A stretch of DNA of 64,000 bases from DASUBN01 sp036263155 (GTDB taxonomy: Bacteria > Pseudomonadota > Gammaproteobacteria > Natronospirales > REEB76). The translations under genes were made by a program, and so were the position numbers. The notes beneath the pieces are model-generated. The model ran no database searches, was not told the DNA's origin, and saw only the letters and a program-made list of their open reading frames with translations. Below, one piece after another: positions 43,816-53,912 of this stretch. The stretch covers positions 1 through 64,000 of the forward strand of contig DATAHN010000130.1 in assembly GCA_036263155.1 (NCBI GenBank). Direction: 5' to 3'. Within the stretch, counting starts at the first letter, position 1; each line of letters starts with the position of its first letter.

Positions 43816-45353
43816 GCGGCGGCCCTCCGGTGCGCGCGCCAGCCCAGGGCCAGCAGCGCGAGCAGCGTGAGGCCGGCGGCGGGTCCGTTGCCCCAGCGGC
43901 TCACCGGCGTGGCGCCGGCCAGGGGCTGTATCTCGCCCTGCAGCACGTACACCTGACCGGTGGGCGCGGCGGCGCGCACCCGGCCCCCGTCATCCACGAT
44001 GGCGGTGATACCGGTGTTGGTGGCGCGTAGCAGCCAGCGGCCGGTCTCGATGGCACGCATGCGCGCGATCTCGAGGTGCTGCGGCAGGGCGATGGAATCG
44101 CCGAACCAGCCGTCGTTGCTCACGTTCACGAGGAAGGCCGCCTCCGGGAGGGCCCGCATTATCTCATCGCCGTAGGCATCCTCGTAGCAGATGGAGGTGC
44201 CGACCGGATAGCCCGCCGCCACCAACAGCTTCTGCCGCGCGGCCCCCGGGCTGAAGCTCGAGTACGGCAGGTCCATATCCCGCAGCAGCGACTTCACCCA
44301 GCGCGGCAGGAACTCGAAGTCCTCGCCGAAAGGCACCAGGTGACGCTTGTTGTAGGTCCCATCGCTCTGTCCCAGGCTGATGACGCTGTTGTAGTAGTTC
44401 TCGCCATCATAGGTCGGCACGCCCAGCAGGATGTCGGTGCCGTGTCCGCGGGCATCAGCCTCCAGCGGATCGAGGAAATTGAACTGCACCTCGTCCTGGT
44501 AAGCCGGCACCGCCGCCTCCGGCCAGACGATGAGGCCGCGGCCCCAGTTCGCGTCGGTGAGGTGGCGGTAGAGTTTCAGGGTCGGAATGAACGCCGCCGG
44601 CTCCCATTTCTGGTCCTGGGGCACGTCACCCTGGATCAGGCTCACACTGAGGGACGGCCCAGCGGGATGGGTCCAGCGCAGCTGCCCCAAGCCCCACCCT
44701 GCGGACCAGAGCACGGCGAGCGCGGCGACAGGCCAGGCGGCGCGCCGCCAACGGCCCGCCTGCAATGCGGCCAGGAGCAGCCCCGCGCTCAGCACCACCG
44801 CGAAGCTCACGCCGAAGCCGCCGAGGTAGGGTGCGTAACCCGCGAGGGCCGAGTCCACCTGGCTGTAGCCCAGGGTGAGCCAGGGGAAGCCCGAGAGGAA
44901 CCAGCCGCGCAGCCACTCGAGGAAGGTCCAGGCTGCCGGCAACAACAGCCACAGGCGCAGCGGGCCGGCGGGCGCCCAGGCCGCGGCGAGCGCGCAAGCG
45001 CCGGCGGAGTACAGCGCCATGATTGCCACCAGCGCCAGCAGCATGAACGCGGCGGCCAGCGGCGGCACCCCGCCCATGCCGTGCAGGCTGATGTAGAGCC
45101 AGTACACGCCGAACAGGAACTCGCCGGCGCCGAACAGGAAGCCGCGCCAGGCGGCGCGGCGCCAGCCCAGCGGCGCGATGAGCCAGGCCAAGCCCGCGAG
45201 CGCGAGCACCGCGAGCGGATAGCAGCCGAAGGGAGCGAAAGCGAACACCGCGAGCACGCCCAGGACCGCGGCAGCGCTATCCCCTGCCCTCCCGGCACGC
45301 CACTCCAGCGCCCGCGTGGAGATGCGGTGCAGGATGGCGGCCACCGGGCTCAT
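43812..45353 (-). CDS. lnt: Apolipoprotein N-acyltransferase
   Basis: 513 residues: about seven TM segments followed by a periplasmic nitrilase domain with the triad Glu (WPEAAVPAYQDE), Lys (NKRHLVPFGED) and Cys (TSICYEDAYGDE). It adds the third acyl chain to lipoproteins. ATG 45353 overlaps the corC stop. Confidence 0.96.
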   Translation of the reverse strand: MSPVAAILHRISTRALEWRAGRAGDSAAAVLGVLAVFAFAPFGCYPLAVLALAGLAWLIAPLGWRRAAWRGFLFGAGEFLFGVYWLYISLHGMGGVPPLAAAFMLLALVAIMALYSAGACALAAAWAPAGPLRLWLLLPAAWTFLEWLRGWFLSGFPWLTLGYSQVDSALAGYAPYLGGFGVSFAVVLSAGLLLAALQAGRWRRAAWPVAALAVLWSAGWGLGQLRWTHPAGPSLSVSLIQGDVPQDQKWEPAAFIPTLKLYRHLTDANWGRGLIVWPEAAVPAYQDEVQFNFLDPLEADARGHGTDILLGVPTYDGENYYNSVISLGQSDGTYNKRHLVPFGEDFEFLPRWVKSLLRDMDLPYSSFSPGAARQKLLVAAGYPVGTSICYEDAYGDEIMRALPEAAFLVNVSNDGWFGDSIALPQHLEIARMRAIETGRWLLRATNTGITAIVDDGGRVRAAAPTGQVYVLQGEIQPLAGATPVSRWGNGPAAGLTLLALLALGWRAHRRAAA

Positions 45354-46219
45354 GCCTCGCTTTCGGCGGCCGGCGGCCTGCGCAGGGCTTCCAGGAGGTG
45401 CAGGCGCCGGCTGTCGGCGCGCAGGACCTTGAAGCGGAACCCGCCGAGCTCGATGCGCTCGCCGCGCTTCGGCAGGTGGCCGAAGGCGTGGGTGACGAGG
45501 CCGCCGACGGTCTCGAACTCGTCGTCGCTCAGTGTGGTGCCGAAGTACTCGTTGAAGTCCTCCACCGGCGTCACCGCCTTGACGGTGTAGCGAGTGTCGG
45601 TGTGCTTGAGGATGCGCTGCTCGTCGTCCACGTCGTACTCGTCGTCGATGTCGCCGACGATCTGCTCCAGCACGTCCTCGATGGTGACGAGCCCGGCCAC
45701 GCCGCCGTACTCGTCCGCCACGATGGCCATGTGGTTGCGGCTGGCGCGGAACTTCTTGAGCAGGATGTTGAGGCGCATGCTCTCCGGCACGAACGGCGCC
45801 GGACGCAGGTACTCGCGGATGTTGAAGGGGGCGTCGTCGCCCTCGACGAAGTGGTTGAGCAGGTCCTTGGCCAGCACGATGCCGGTGACCTGGTCCCGGT
45901 CCTCGCCCACCACCGGGAAGCGGGAGTGGCCGGACTCGCTCAGCACCGCCAGGGCCTGGCTGAGGTCCATGTCCTTCTCCAGGGCCACCATCTGGGCGCG
46001 CGGGATCATCACGTCGCGCACCTGCATGTCCGCCACCTGCAATACGCCCTCCAGCATGGTCTGGGCGTCGGCGTCGAACAGGTTGCGTTCGCGCGCGTCG
46101 TTGAGGAGTTCCAGCAGCTCTTCGCGGTCGCGTGGCTCGCCTGTGAGGGCCTGCCCCAGGCGCTGGAACCAGGCGCGCAGGCCGGGGCTGCCGCTGCGCT
46201 GCGGGTCTTCGTCGGTCAT
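45350..46219 (-). CDS. corC: CorC/YbeX CBS-domain protein
   Basis: 289 residues: paired CBS domains (about 65-190; VMIPRAQMVALEKD at the front) then a CorC/HlyC C-terminal domain with DEFETVGGLVTHAFGHLP. The role in Mg/Co efflux or ribosome/heat-shock balance is debated. ATG 46219 preferred over TTG 46222. Confidence 0.93.
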   Translation of the reverse strand: MTDEDPQRSGSPGLRAWFQRLGQALTGEPRDREELLELLNDARERNLFDADAQTMLEGVLQVADMQVRDVMIPRAQMVALEKDMDLSQALAVLSESGHSRFPVVGEDRDQVTGIVLAKDLLNHFVEGDDAPFNIREYLRPAPFVPESMRLNILLKKFRASRNHMAIVADEYGGVAGLVTIEDVLEQIVGDIDDEYDVDDEQRILKHTDTRYTVKAVTPVEDFNEYFGTTLSDDEFETVGGLVTHAFGHLPKRGERIELGGFRFKVLRADSRRLHLLEALRRPPAAESEA

Positions 46220-46282
46220 CAATGGGCCGTCGGGAGCAGGTCGGAAGCGAATTTTACCAGCAAAATCGCGGGGTTCGGTGCC

Positions 46283-46747
46283 TCAGCGGGGTGCATAGGG
46301 GTCAGGATATCCGAGACCAGCCAGGATGGCCGTCTCTAGAGGCTCCATCTCGGCCGCCTGGCGCTCATCCACGTGGTCATAGCCCAAAAGGTGCAGGCAG
46401 CCGTGCACCACCATGTGGGCCCAGTGGGCCTCCGCCGCCTTGCCCTGGGCTGCCGCCTCCCGTGCCACCACAGGCGCGCAGATGACCAGATCCCCGAGCG
46501 CCGCCACCGGCACGCCGGGTGGCAGCTCAGCCGGGAACGACAGCACATTGGTGGGACCGGCCTTGTGACGGTAGGTATCGTTGAGCTCAGCGCTCTCCGC
46601 CTCGCCGACGACGCGGATGGAGAGCTCTGCCTCAGCGCGTCGCCCTGTGAGAGCTGCTTCTGCCCAGCGCGCGAGGGCCGCCGCATCAGGCACGCCGCCT
46701 GCGCCGCTCACGTCCTCCACATCCACCTGGATGCCGGCGCCGCTCAT
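46283..46747 (-). CDS. ybeY: Endoribonuclease YbeY
   Basis: 154 residues with the zinc site HGCLHLLGYDH (His115, His119, His125) and TNVLSFP. It works in 16S rRNA 3' maturation and quality control. ATG overlaps the phoH stop. Confidence 0.95.
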   Translation of the reverse strand: MSGAGIQVDVEDVSGAGGVPDAAALARWAEAALTGRRAEAELSIRVVGEAESAELNDTYRHKAGPTNVLSFPAELPPGVPVAALGDLVICAPVVAREAAAQGKAAEAHWAHMVVHGCLHLLGYDHVDERQAAEMEPLETAILAGLGYPDPYAPR

Positions 46748-47724
46748 TCCTTGTCGCGCTGCTCGTAGGCAGTGACGATGCGCTGCACCAGCGGGTGACG
46801 CACCACATCGGCGGCGGTGAAGAAGGTGAAGCTCACGCCGGGCATGTCGCGCAAGAGCTCCACCACGTCGCGTAGGCCCGAGCGCTGGACTCGCGGCAGG
46901 TCCACCTGGGTGATGTCGCCCGTCACCACCGTGCGCGAGCCGAAACCGATGCGCGTGAGGAACATCTTCATCTGCTCGATGGTGGTGTTCTGGGCCTCAT
47001 CCAGGATGATGAAGGCCTCGTTGAGGGTGCGCCCGCGCATGAACGCGAGAGGTGCCACCTCGATGACGCTGCGCTCCATGAGGCGCGTGACCCGCTCGAA
47101 ACCCAGCATCTCGTAGAGCGCGTCGTAGATGGGGCGAAGATAGGGATCCACCTTCTGGGTGAGATCGCCGGGCAGAAAACCCAGGCGCTCGCCCGCCTCC
47201 ACCGCGGGGCGCACCAGCACCAGGCGCCGCACTTCGTCCCGGTTCAGGGCCGCCACCGCACTCGCCACCGCGAGGTAGGTCTTGCCGGTGCCGGCCGGTC
47301 CGATGCCGAAGTTGAGGTCGTGGCCCGCGATGTTGTGCAGGTAGCGGCGCTGGTTCGCGCCGCGGCCGCGGATGCGGCCCTGCTTGGTGTCGAGAGCGGG
47401 CTCGTCACCATCGGCTTCCGTGGACGCGGGCCGCCTGTCCGCCAGGGCCGACTGGGACAGGCTCATGTGCACGGTCTCACGGCTGATGCGTTCCTTCGCG
47501 GTGGCCGCATACAGCTCCTTCAGCACCCGCTCCGCCGCCTGCACCATGTCCGGCGGGCCGATGATCCGGAACTGGGCGCCGCGGTTGTTGATCTCGATGC
47601 CGAGGCGCTGCTCAAGGTGGCGCAGGTGCTCGTCGAACTGGCCGCAGAGGTTCGCGAGACGCGCGTTGTCGGCCGGCTCCAGGATGAAGTCGGCGGTGGC
47701 GGGGGTGTCTTCTGTCGTAGCCAT
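46744..47724 (-). CDS. ybeZ: PhoH-family ATPase (YbeZ)
   Basis: 326 residues; Walker A GPAGTGKTY (142-150), Walker B FIILDEAQNTT, sensor VVTGDITQVDLP. Partner of YbeY in E. coli. ATG 47724, one base after the miaB TGA; an upstream extension is a miaB shadow. Confidence 0.93.
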   Translation of the reverse strand: MATTEDTPATADFILEPADNARLANLCGQFDEHLRHLEQRLGIEINNRGAQFRIIGPPDMVQAAERVLKELYAATAKERISRETVHMSLSQSALADRRPASTEADGDEPALDTKQGRIRGRGANQRRYLHNIAGHDLNFGIGPAGTGKTYLAVASAVAALNRDEVRRLVLVRPAVEAGERLGFLPGDLTQKVDPYLRPIYDALYEMLGFERVTRLMERSVIEVAPLAFMRGRTLNEAFIILDEAQNTTIEQMKMFLTRIGFGSRTVVTGDITQVDLPRVQRSGLRDVVELLRDMPGVSFTFFTAADVVRHPLVQRIVTAYEQRDKE

Positions 47725-47725
47725 A

Positions 47726-49087
47726 TCAACCGGCGGCACGGCGCGCCGCAAAGGGCGCCGCGGCCCCGGTGGCAGCCAATCGGCCACGGTAGGAGTTCTG
47801 CATGGCCTGGGTGATGTCCACCTCCGCGAAGCAGCCGATGAGGCGCGCGTCGCCCGGGAAGTTCACCCAGCGGTTGCACTCGGTCTTGCCGGCCACCTCC
47901 CGCGGGTCGCGCTCGGCATGCTTCTCCACCAGCACCCGCTGGCGGGTGCCGACCCGGGCCTGCATGTAGTCCTGGCCGAAGGCGTGCACCCGCGCCTGCA
48001 GGAGCTCCAGGCGCCGCACCTTCTCGTCATGAGGCACGTCGTCCTCGTAGCCGGCAGCCGGCGTGCCGGGGCGGCGGCTGTAGATGAAACTGAAGGCCTG
48101 GTCGAAGCGCACGTCCTCGATCAGCTTCATGGTGTCATGGAAGTCCCGCTCGCTCTCGCCGGGGAAGCCGACGATGAAGTCGGAGGACAGGCTGATGTCC
48201 GGGCGCGCCTCACGCAGCCTGCGGATCTTGGCCCTGTACTCGAGGGTGGTGTGGCCGCGCTTCATGGCGGCAAGGATGCGGTCCGAGCCGCTCTGCACCG
48301 GCAAGTGCAGGTAGCCCGCGAGCTTGGGGATGTCCGCATAGGCGCGGATCAACCGCTCGGAGAACTCCAGCGGATGGGAGGTGGTGAAGCGGATGCGCTC
48401 CACCGCGTCCAGCGCGGCGATGTATTCCACGAGCAGCGCGAGGTCAGCCGTGCCGCCGCCGTGCATGGCGCCCCGATAACCGTTCACGTTCTGGCCCAGC
48501 AGCGTGATCTCCTTCACGCCCTGGTCCGCGAGCTCGGATACCTCCGCCAGCACATCATCAAATGGCCGGCTCACTTCCTCGCCGCGGGTGTAGGGCACCA
48601 CGCAGAAGGTGCAGTACTTGCTGCAACCCTCCATGATGGAGACGAAGGCGGTGGCGCCCTCGGCGCGGGGCGACGGGAGCCGGTCGAACTTCTCGATCTC
48701 GGGGAAGGACACGTCCACCACCGGCCGCTGGGTGCGGCGCGTCTCCTCCAGCATCGCCGGCAGGCGGTGCAGGGTCTGGGGACCGAACACCAGGTCCACG
48801 AACGGCGCGCGCTTCACGATGCCGCCGCCCTCCTGGCTCGCTACACAGCCCCCCACGCCGATGACCACACCGGGCCTGGCCTTGTGGTGTTTCCACAGCC
48901 CGAGCTGGGTGAACACCTTCTCCTGGGCCTTCTCGCGCACGGAGCAGGTGTTGAGCAAGAGCACGTCCGCCTCGGCCGGATCCTCGGTGAGGCTGAAGCC
49001 CTCGGCCGCCGCCAGCACCTCGAGCATCTTGCCCGAGTCGTACTCGTTCATCTGGCAGCCGAAGGTCTTGATGTGGACTCGGGCCAT
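47726..49087 (-). CDS. miaB: tRNA methylthiotransferase MiaB
   Basis: 453 residues: N-terminal UPF0004 domain with cluster Cys11 and Cys48 plus GVGGCVASQEG, radical-SAM motif CSKYCTFCVVPYTRG, and a C-terminal TRAM domain. It adds the methylthio group to i6A37 of tRNAs. One base from manC stop. Confidence 0.96.
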   Translation of the reverse strand: MARVHIKTFGCQMNEYDSGKMLEVLAAAEGFSLTEDPAEADVLLLNTCSVREKAQEKVFTQLGLWKHHKARPGVVIGVGGCVASQEGGGIVKRAPFVDLVFGPQTLHRLPAMLEETRRTQRPVVDVSFPEIEKFDRLPSPRAEGATAFVSIMEGCSKYCTFCVVPYTRGEEVSRPFDDVLAEVSELADQGVKEITLLGQNVNGYRGAMHGGGTADLALLVEYIAALDAVERIRFTTSHPLEFSERLIRAYADIPKLAGYLHLPVQSGSDRILAAMKRGHTTLEYRAKIRRLREARPDISLSSDFIVGFPGESERDFHDTMKLIEDVRFDQAFSFIYSRRPGTPAAGYEDDVPHDEKVRRLELLQARVHAFGQDYMQARVGTRQRVLVEKHAERDPREVAGKTECNRWVNFPGDARLIGCFAEVDITQAMQNSYRGRLAATGAAAPFAARRAAG

Positions 49088-49088
49088 G

Positions 49089-50522
49089 TCAGCGGCCGTA
49101 GATGTCGTCGAAACGCACGATGTCGTCCTCGCCCAGGTACGAGCCCGTCTGCACCTCGATGATGGCGAGGTCGGTATCGCCGGGGTTGCTGAGGCGGTGC
49201 TTGTGCCCGGCCGGGATGTAGGTGGACTGGTCGTGCTCGAGCCTGAAGGTCTTGTCGCCGTTCACGATCTCGGCCACGCCCTCGATCACCACCCAATGTT
49301 CGCTGCGGTGCTCGTGCATCTGCAGCGACAATGAAGCGCGCGGCTTCACTACGATGCGCTTCATCTTGTAGTGCCGCCCCTCCTCCAGCACCGTGTAGGT
49401 GCCCCAGGGCCGGTGCACGGTGCGGTGCAGCCTGGCGGACTCGTGGCCGTCCTGCTTGAGCTTGTCCACCACTTGCTTCACGTCCTGGGTGCGGTCGCGG
49501 TGCGCGATGAGCACCGCGTCCGGCGTATCCACCACGATGAGGCCTTCCACGCCCACCGCGGCGACCAGCCGGTCCCCGCCCTGCACGTAGTTGTCGCGGG
49601 AATCCACCAGGATGGCCTGGCCCACCACCCGGTTGCCCTGGGCATCGGGGGCGGTGAGCTCGCTGACGGAGCGCCAGGAACCGATGTCGCTCCACCCGAT
49701 GGCGCTCGGTACCACCTTCACGTTGTCGGCCTTCTCCATCACCGCATAGTCGATGGAGATGGCCGGCGTCTGGGGGAACAGCTCGGATTCGATCTGCACC
49801 GCGCGCGGGTCCTTGGCGGCGGCGGCGCTGCGCTTCCAGGATTCCTGGGTCTTGGCATAGATGTCCGGGGCGTAGCGCTGGATGGCGGCGAGGATGCCGT
49901 CCGCCCGGAAGCAGAACATGCCGGAGTTCCAGAGGTAATCGCCGGAGGCCAGGAACGACTTGGCCCGCTCCAGGTCCGGCTTCTCCACGAAGCGCTTCAC
50001 CGCGCCCGCCGCGCCCTGCTTCCAGGCGCCGGAGGACTGGATGTAGCCGTAACCTGTCTCGGGCGCCGTGGGCACGATGCCGAAGGTGACGAAGCTGCCC
50101 TTCTCCGCTTCAGGTGCGGCGACCGCGACGGCTTTCAGGAAGGCGTCGCGGTCTTCCACGAGATGGTCTGCCGGCAGCACCAAGAGCAGCGTGCCGCCGC
50201 CGTGGCGTTCCGCCGCCATGAACGCCGCCATGGCGATGGCGGCAGTAGTGTTGCGGCCGACCGGCTCCAGCAGGAAGGAGACCTTGGCGCCGTTCAGCGC
50301 CGCCTGCATGCCCTCGAGTTGCTCCTGGCTCTGGAAATGGTGGTCGCGGTTCGTGACGATGATGACGTCGCTCACGCCCGGCAGCGCAGCGGAGCGCGCC
50401 AGCGTGCTCTGCAGCAACGTCATGCCGCCCTGCACCTGCATGAAGGGCTTGGGGCGCGTCTCGCGCGACACCGGCCAGAGCCTCGTGCCGGCGCCGCCGG
50501 AGATGATGACAGGCAGGATCAT
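49089..50522 (-). CDS. manC: Mannose-1-phosphate guanylyltransferase / mannose-6-phosphate isomerase
   Basis: 477 residues: nucleotidyltransferase domain with SGGAGTRLWPVSRETRPKPF in short, FVEKPDLE, and a C-terminal cupin with RPWGTYTVLEEG and VKPRASLSLQMHEHRSEHW (in parts). It makes GDP-mannose. ATG overlaps the manB stop. Its presence in the polysaccharide cluster points to mannose, rhamnose or fucose derivatives; the converting enzymes are not in the window. Confidence 0.94.
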   Translation of the reverse strand: MILPVIISGGAGTRLWPVSRETRPKPFMQVQGGMTLLQSTLARSAALPGVSDVIIVTNRDHHFQSQEQLEGMQAALNGAKVSFLLEPVGRNTTAAIAMAAFMAAERHGGGTLLLVLPADHLVEDRDAFLKAVAVAAPEAEKGSFVTFGIVPTAPETGYGYIQSSGAWKQGAAGAVKRFVEKPDLERAKSFLASGDYLWNSGMFCFRADGILAAIQRYAPDIYAKTQESWKRSAAAAKDPRAVQIESELFPQTPAISIDYAVMEKADNVKVVPSAIGWSDIGSWRSVSELTAPDAQGNRVVGQAILVDSRDNYVQGGDRLVAAVGVEGLIVVDTPDAVLIAHRDRTQDVKQVVDKLKQDGHESARLHRTVHRPWGTYTVLEEGRHYKMKRIVVKPRASLSLQMHEHRSEHWVVIEGVAEIVNGDKTFRLEHDQSTYIPAGHKHRLSNPGDTDLAIIEVQTGSYLGEDDIVRFDDIYGR

Positions 50523-51922
50523 GCGTGGGCCCTGGCCGCGGGAGCGCCCATCTTATCAATGAACGCCAGGAGCTCATCGGTGCGGGCCCGCATCAGCGCC
50601 GCGTCGCGGCGGGCCTCCACGTTGAGCCGCAGGACCGGCTCGGTGTTGGACTTGCGCAGGTTGAAGCGCCAATCCTTGTATTCCAGGCTGAGGCCGTCAA
50701 CCTGGTCCATGTGGGTCGCTGCAGGCTGGTACTTGGCCTCCACCGCCGCGATCACCCCATCCGGATCCGCCACCACCCGGTTGATCTCGCCGCTCACGGG
50801 GAATGCAGCCTGCTGCGACTCGACGAGCTGCTTCAGGCTCTGGCCGGTGCGGCTCACCAGCTCCGCCACCAGGAGCCAGGGAATCATGCCGCTGTCGCAG
50901 TAGCGGAAGTCGCGGAAATAGTGGTGTGCGCTCATCTCGCCGCCGTAGAGCGCGTCCTCGCGGCGCATGCGTTCCTTGATGAAGGCGTGCCCGGTCTTGC
51001 TCAACACTGGCAGGCCCCCGGCGGCCTTCACCGTCTCGATGGTGCCCCAGGTGAGGCGCGGGTCATGGACGATCTTCGCGCCCGGGTGGCTCGCCAGCAG
51101 CGTGCGCGCCAGGAGGCCAACCAGGTAGTAGCCTTCCACGAAGCCGCCGTCGCCGTCGAAGAAGAAGCAGCGGTCGAAGTCCCCGTCCCAGGCGATACCC
51201 ATGTCGGCCTTGTGCGCGCGCACCGCCTCGGCGGTGACGTCGCGGTTCTCCGGCAGCAGGGGGTTGGGGATGCCGTTGGGGAAGTGCCCGTCGGGCTCAT
51301 GCTGCAACTTCACGAACTTGAACGGCAGCTCGGGCTCCATCACGTCGATGACAGGTCCCGCGCAGCCGTTGCCCGCATTGGTGACGATGGTTAGGGGCTT
51401 GAGTGCGCCCACGTCCACGTATTCCAGCAGGTGGCGCACGTAGTCGCGCTTGAGGTCCAGCGCCTTGCAGCGGCCGCGCTTGTGGGGCGTCTTCCATTCG
51501 GGCCGCGCCGCCACCCGTGCCTTGATCTCGAACAGGCCGCTGTCGCCGCTCACCGGGCGCGAGTCCTCACGCACCAGCTTCATGCCGTTGTAGCCCTGCG
51601 GGTTATGGCTGGCGGTGACCATGATGCCGCCGCCCAGGTTGCGGCTGAAGGTGGCGTGGTATACCTGCTCGGTGCCGCACAGGCCGATGTCGAGCACGTC
51701 GGCACCGGCGTCCTGCACGCCGCGCGCCACGGCGGCGGCGAGCTCGGGGCTGGAGAGGCGCACGTCACGGCCCACCGCCACGCGCTTCGGGCCCGTGAGC
51801 TCCACGAAGGCGCGGCCGATGGCATAGGCGATGTCCGCGTCCAGTTCCTCGGGGACGCGGCCGCGGATGTCGTAGGCCTTGAAGGCGGCGCCCAGGCGGG
51901 CGGCCAGGTCGGTGGCTGTCAT
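50519..51922 (-). CDS. manB: Phosphomannomutase / phosphoglucomutase (AlgC/ManB type)
   Basis: 467 residues: phosphoserine loop TASHNPQGYNGMKL, metal loop DGDFDRCFFFDGDG, GGEMSAHHYFRDF sugar loop. It interconverts hexose 6- and 1-phosphates for GDP-mannose. ATG 51922 has no clear ribosome-binding site; an AT-rich TATATA abuts it. Confidence 0.93.
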   Translation of the reverse strand: MTATDLAARLGAAFKAYDIRGRVPEELDADIAYAIGRAFVELTGPKRVAVGRDVRLSSPELAAAVARGVQDAGADVLDIGLCGTEQVYHATFSRNLGGGIMVTASHNPQGYNGMKLVREDSRPVSGDSGLFEIKARVAARPEWKTPHKRGRCKALDLKRDYVRHLLEYVDVGALKPLTIVTNAGNGCAGPVIDVMEPELPFKFVKLQHEPDGHFPNGIPNPLLPENRDVTAEAVRAHKADMGIAWDGDFDRCFFFDGDGGFVEGYYLVGLLARTLLASHPGAKIVHDPRLTWGTIETVKAAGGLPVLSKTGHAFIKERMRREDALYGGEMSAHHYFRDFRYCDSGMIPWLLVAELVSRTGQSLKQLVESQQAAFPVSGEINRVVADPDGVIAAVEAKYQPAATHMDQVDGLSLEYKDWRFNLRKSNTEPVLRLNVEARRDAALMRARTDELLAFIDKMGAPAARAHA

Positions 51923-52003
51923 ATATAGAGGGGCCGGGCCCGCGACAGGACCGGCGGCGGCGTTGCTTATGGAAGGCGGATTATAGACCGTGGGGCGCGG
52001 GGC

Positions 52004-53896
52004 TCACGACTTTACCAGGCGCAGGGCGACGCGGCCCGGGCCCTGTTCCCCGCTCTCGGCCTGGGGCGTGAACTCAGGCACCAGCGCGCGCAGCTGCGCC
52101 TTGGCCCGCTCCGGGTCCGCCGCCACCGCCTGCAGGCTGTCGATGCCGGCATTCAGCACGTCGAGTTGGGCCGGCACCGCGTTGGCCAGCAGCAGCTTGG
52201 GATGGGTGGTGCCCTTGAGCTCCTCGCGGGTGTAGAAGAGCTCCTCGTGCATCTTCTCGCCGGGCCGCAGGCCCGTGTACACGATCTGGATGTCCTGGTG
52301 GGGCCTGAGGCCCGAGAGCTGGATCAGCTTCTCGGCCAGGTCGCGGATGCGCACCGGCTCGCCCATGTCCAGCACGAAGATCTCGCCGCCGCGGCCGATG
52401 GCGCCGGCCTGCATGATGAGGCTGGCGGCCTCGTGGATGGTCATGAAGTAGCGGGTGATGTCCGGGTCGGTGACGGTGACCGGGCCGCCGGCGGCGATCT
52501 GCCGCTCGAACAGCGGCACTACCGAGCCGTTGGAGGCCAATACGTTGCCGAACCGGGTGGTGACGAAGTGGGTGCCGGCGTCGCGGTTAAGCGCCTGGCA
52601 GTAGAGCTCGGCCACGCGCTTGGTGGTGCCCATCACGTTGGTGGGGTTCACCGTCTTGTCGGTGGAGATCAGCACGAACTTGTCCACGCCATGGCGTAGC
52701 GCCGCGTCGGCGATGACGCGGGTACCGAAGATGTTGTTGCGGATGCCCTCTGCGACGTTCTCCTCCACGATCGGCACGTGCTTGTAGGCGGCGGCGTGGA
52801 AGATGATCTCGGGCTTGACCTGGGCGAACAGCGTCTCCACCGCGGTCTCGTCCTGGATGTTGCCGAGCGCGCTGGTGAACACCAGCGAGGGCGCGGTGGC
52901 GGCCAGCTCCTGGTCGATGCTGTAGAGGTTGTACTCGCTGTTGTCCATCACCACCAGGAGCGCCGGGTCATGGCGGCTGATCTGGCGGCACAGCTCGGCG
53001 CCGATGGAGCCGCCGCCGCCCGTCACCAGCACGCGCTTGCCGCGCAGGAAGTCTGAAATGGCGCGCGAGTCCAGCACCACGGGGTCGCGACCCAAGAGGT
53101 CCTCGACCGTGACGGGGCGGAGGCGCGAGACCTCGACACGGCCGTCGGCCAGTTCCGTGAGGGAGGGCAGCGTGCGACAGGGCACATGCACCTCGTTGCA
53201 CATCTGCACCACCCGGTCCATGGTCTTGCGCGAGGCCGCGGGCATGGCGATGAGCACGATGTTCGCGTCGTAGGCGCGCACCAGGCGAGCGATGTCGTCG
53301 AGGCGGCCGCGCACCCGCACGCCCTGCACCTCGTGGCCCTGCTTCTCGGCGGCGTCATCCACCAGCGCCACCGGCAGGAACGGCCCATGGCGACGCAGGT
53401 CGCGGATCAGGAGCTCGCCGGCGCGGCCGGCACCGACGATGATGGCGCGCGCGGTGCTCTCGTCGCCGAAGGTCATCCAGCGGTCCTTGAGCACGCGGTA
53501 CAGCATGCGGCTGCTGCCGAGGCCGATCGCGAGCAGGATCGGGTACAGCAGCAGCACCGAGCGCGGCACGCCCTGCAGGCGGCCGAACAGGAATGCCGCC
53601 AGCACGGTGGCGAGCGCGCCCAGCACCGTAGCCTTGAGGATGCGCATCAGGTCTGGGATCGAGGCGTAGCGCCAGATGCCGCGGTAGCAGCCGAACATCC
53701 ACAGCGTGAGCGCGTGGGCCGGCAGCGCCATGCAGGTGATGAGCAGCATGCCGCCGAAATAGATGTGCGGGATCGGGGTGAGGTTGAAGCGCACCCAGTA
53801 GGCGAGCAGTACGGCGACCGGGATCCACAGCAGATCGTGGAGGAACACGGTCCACCGGCTGCGCAACAGCAACCACCCGTCTCGTCTAGAGCCCAT
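52004..53896 (-). CDS. wbpM: UDP-GlcNAc 4,6-dehydratase, WbpM/CapD type
   Basis: 630-residue membrane-bound enzyme: four TM segments (first 130 residues), an inactive Rossmann domain with VGAGRAGELLIRDLRR, and a catalytic SDR domain with VTGGGGSIGAEL and STDKTVNPTNVMGTTKR, carrying Met-x-x-x-Lys in place of the usual YxxxK, as in WbpM. It makes UDP-4-keto-6-deoxy-GlcNAc, the source of QuiNAc/FucNAc. GAGGAA upstream of ATG. Confidence 0.93.
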   Translation of the reverse strand: MGSRRDGWLLLRSRWTVFLHDLLWIPVAVLLAYWVRFNLTPIPHIYFGGMLLITCMALPAHALTLWMFGCYRGIWRYASIPDLMRILKATVLGALATVLAAFLFGRLQGVPRSVLLLYPILLAIGLGSSRMLYRVLKDRWMTFGDESTARAIIVGAGRAGELLIRDLRRHGPFLPVALVDDAAEKQGHEVQGVRVRGRLDDIARLVRAYDANIVLIAMPAASRKTMDRVVQMCNEVHVPCRTLPSLTELADGRVEVSRLRPVTVEDLLGRDPVVLDSRAISDFLRGKRVLVTGGGGSIGAELCRQISRHDPALLVVMDNSEYNLYSIDQELAATAPSLVFTSALGNIQDETAVETLFAQVKPEIIFHAAAYKHVPIVEENVAEGIRNNIFGTRVIADAALRHGVDKFVLISTDKTVNPTNVMGTTKRVAELYCQALNRDAGTHFVTTRFGNVLASNGSVVPLFERQIAAGGPVTVTDPDITRYFMTIHEAASLIMQAGAIGRGGEIFVLDMGEPVRIRDLAEKLIQLSGLRPHQDIQIVYTGLRPGEKMHEELFYTREELKGTTHPKLLLANAVPAQLDVLNAGIDSLQAVAADPERAKAQLRALVPEFTPQAESGEQGPGRVALRLVKS

Positions 53897-53912
53897 CTGA
53901 ATCCGTTCCTCT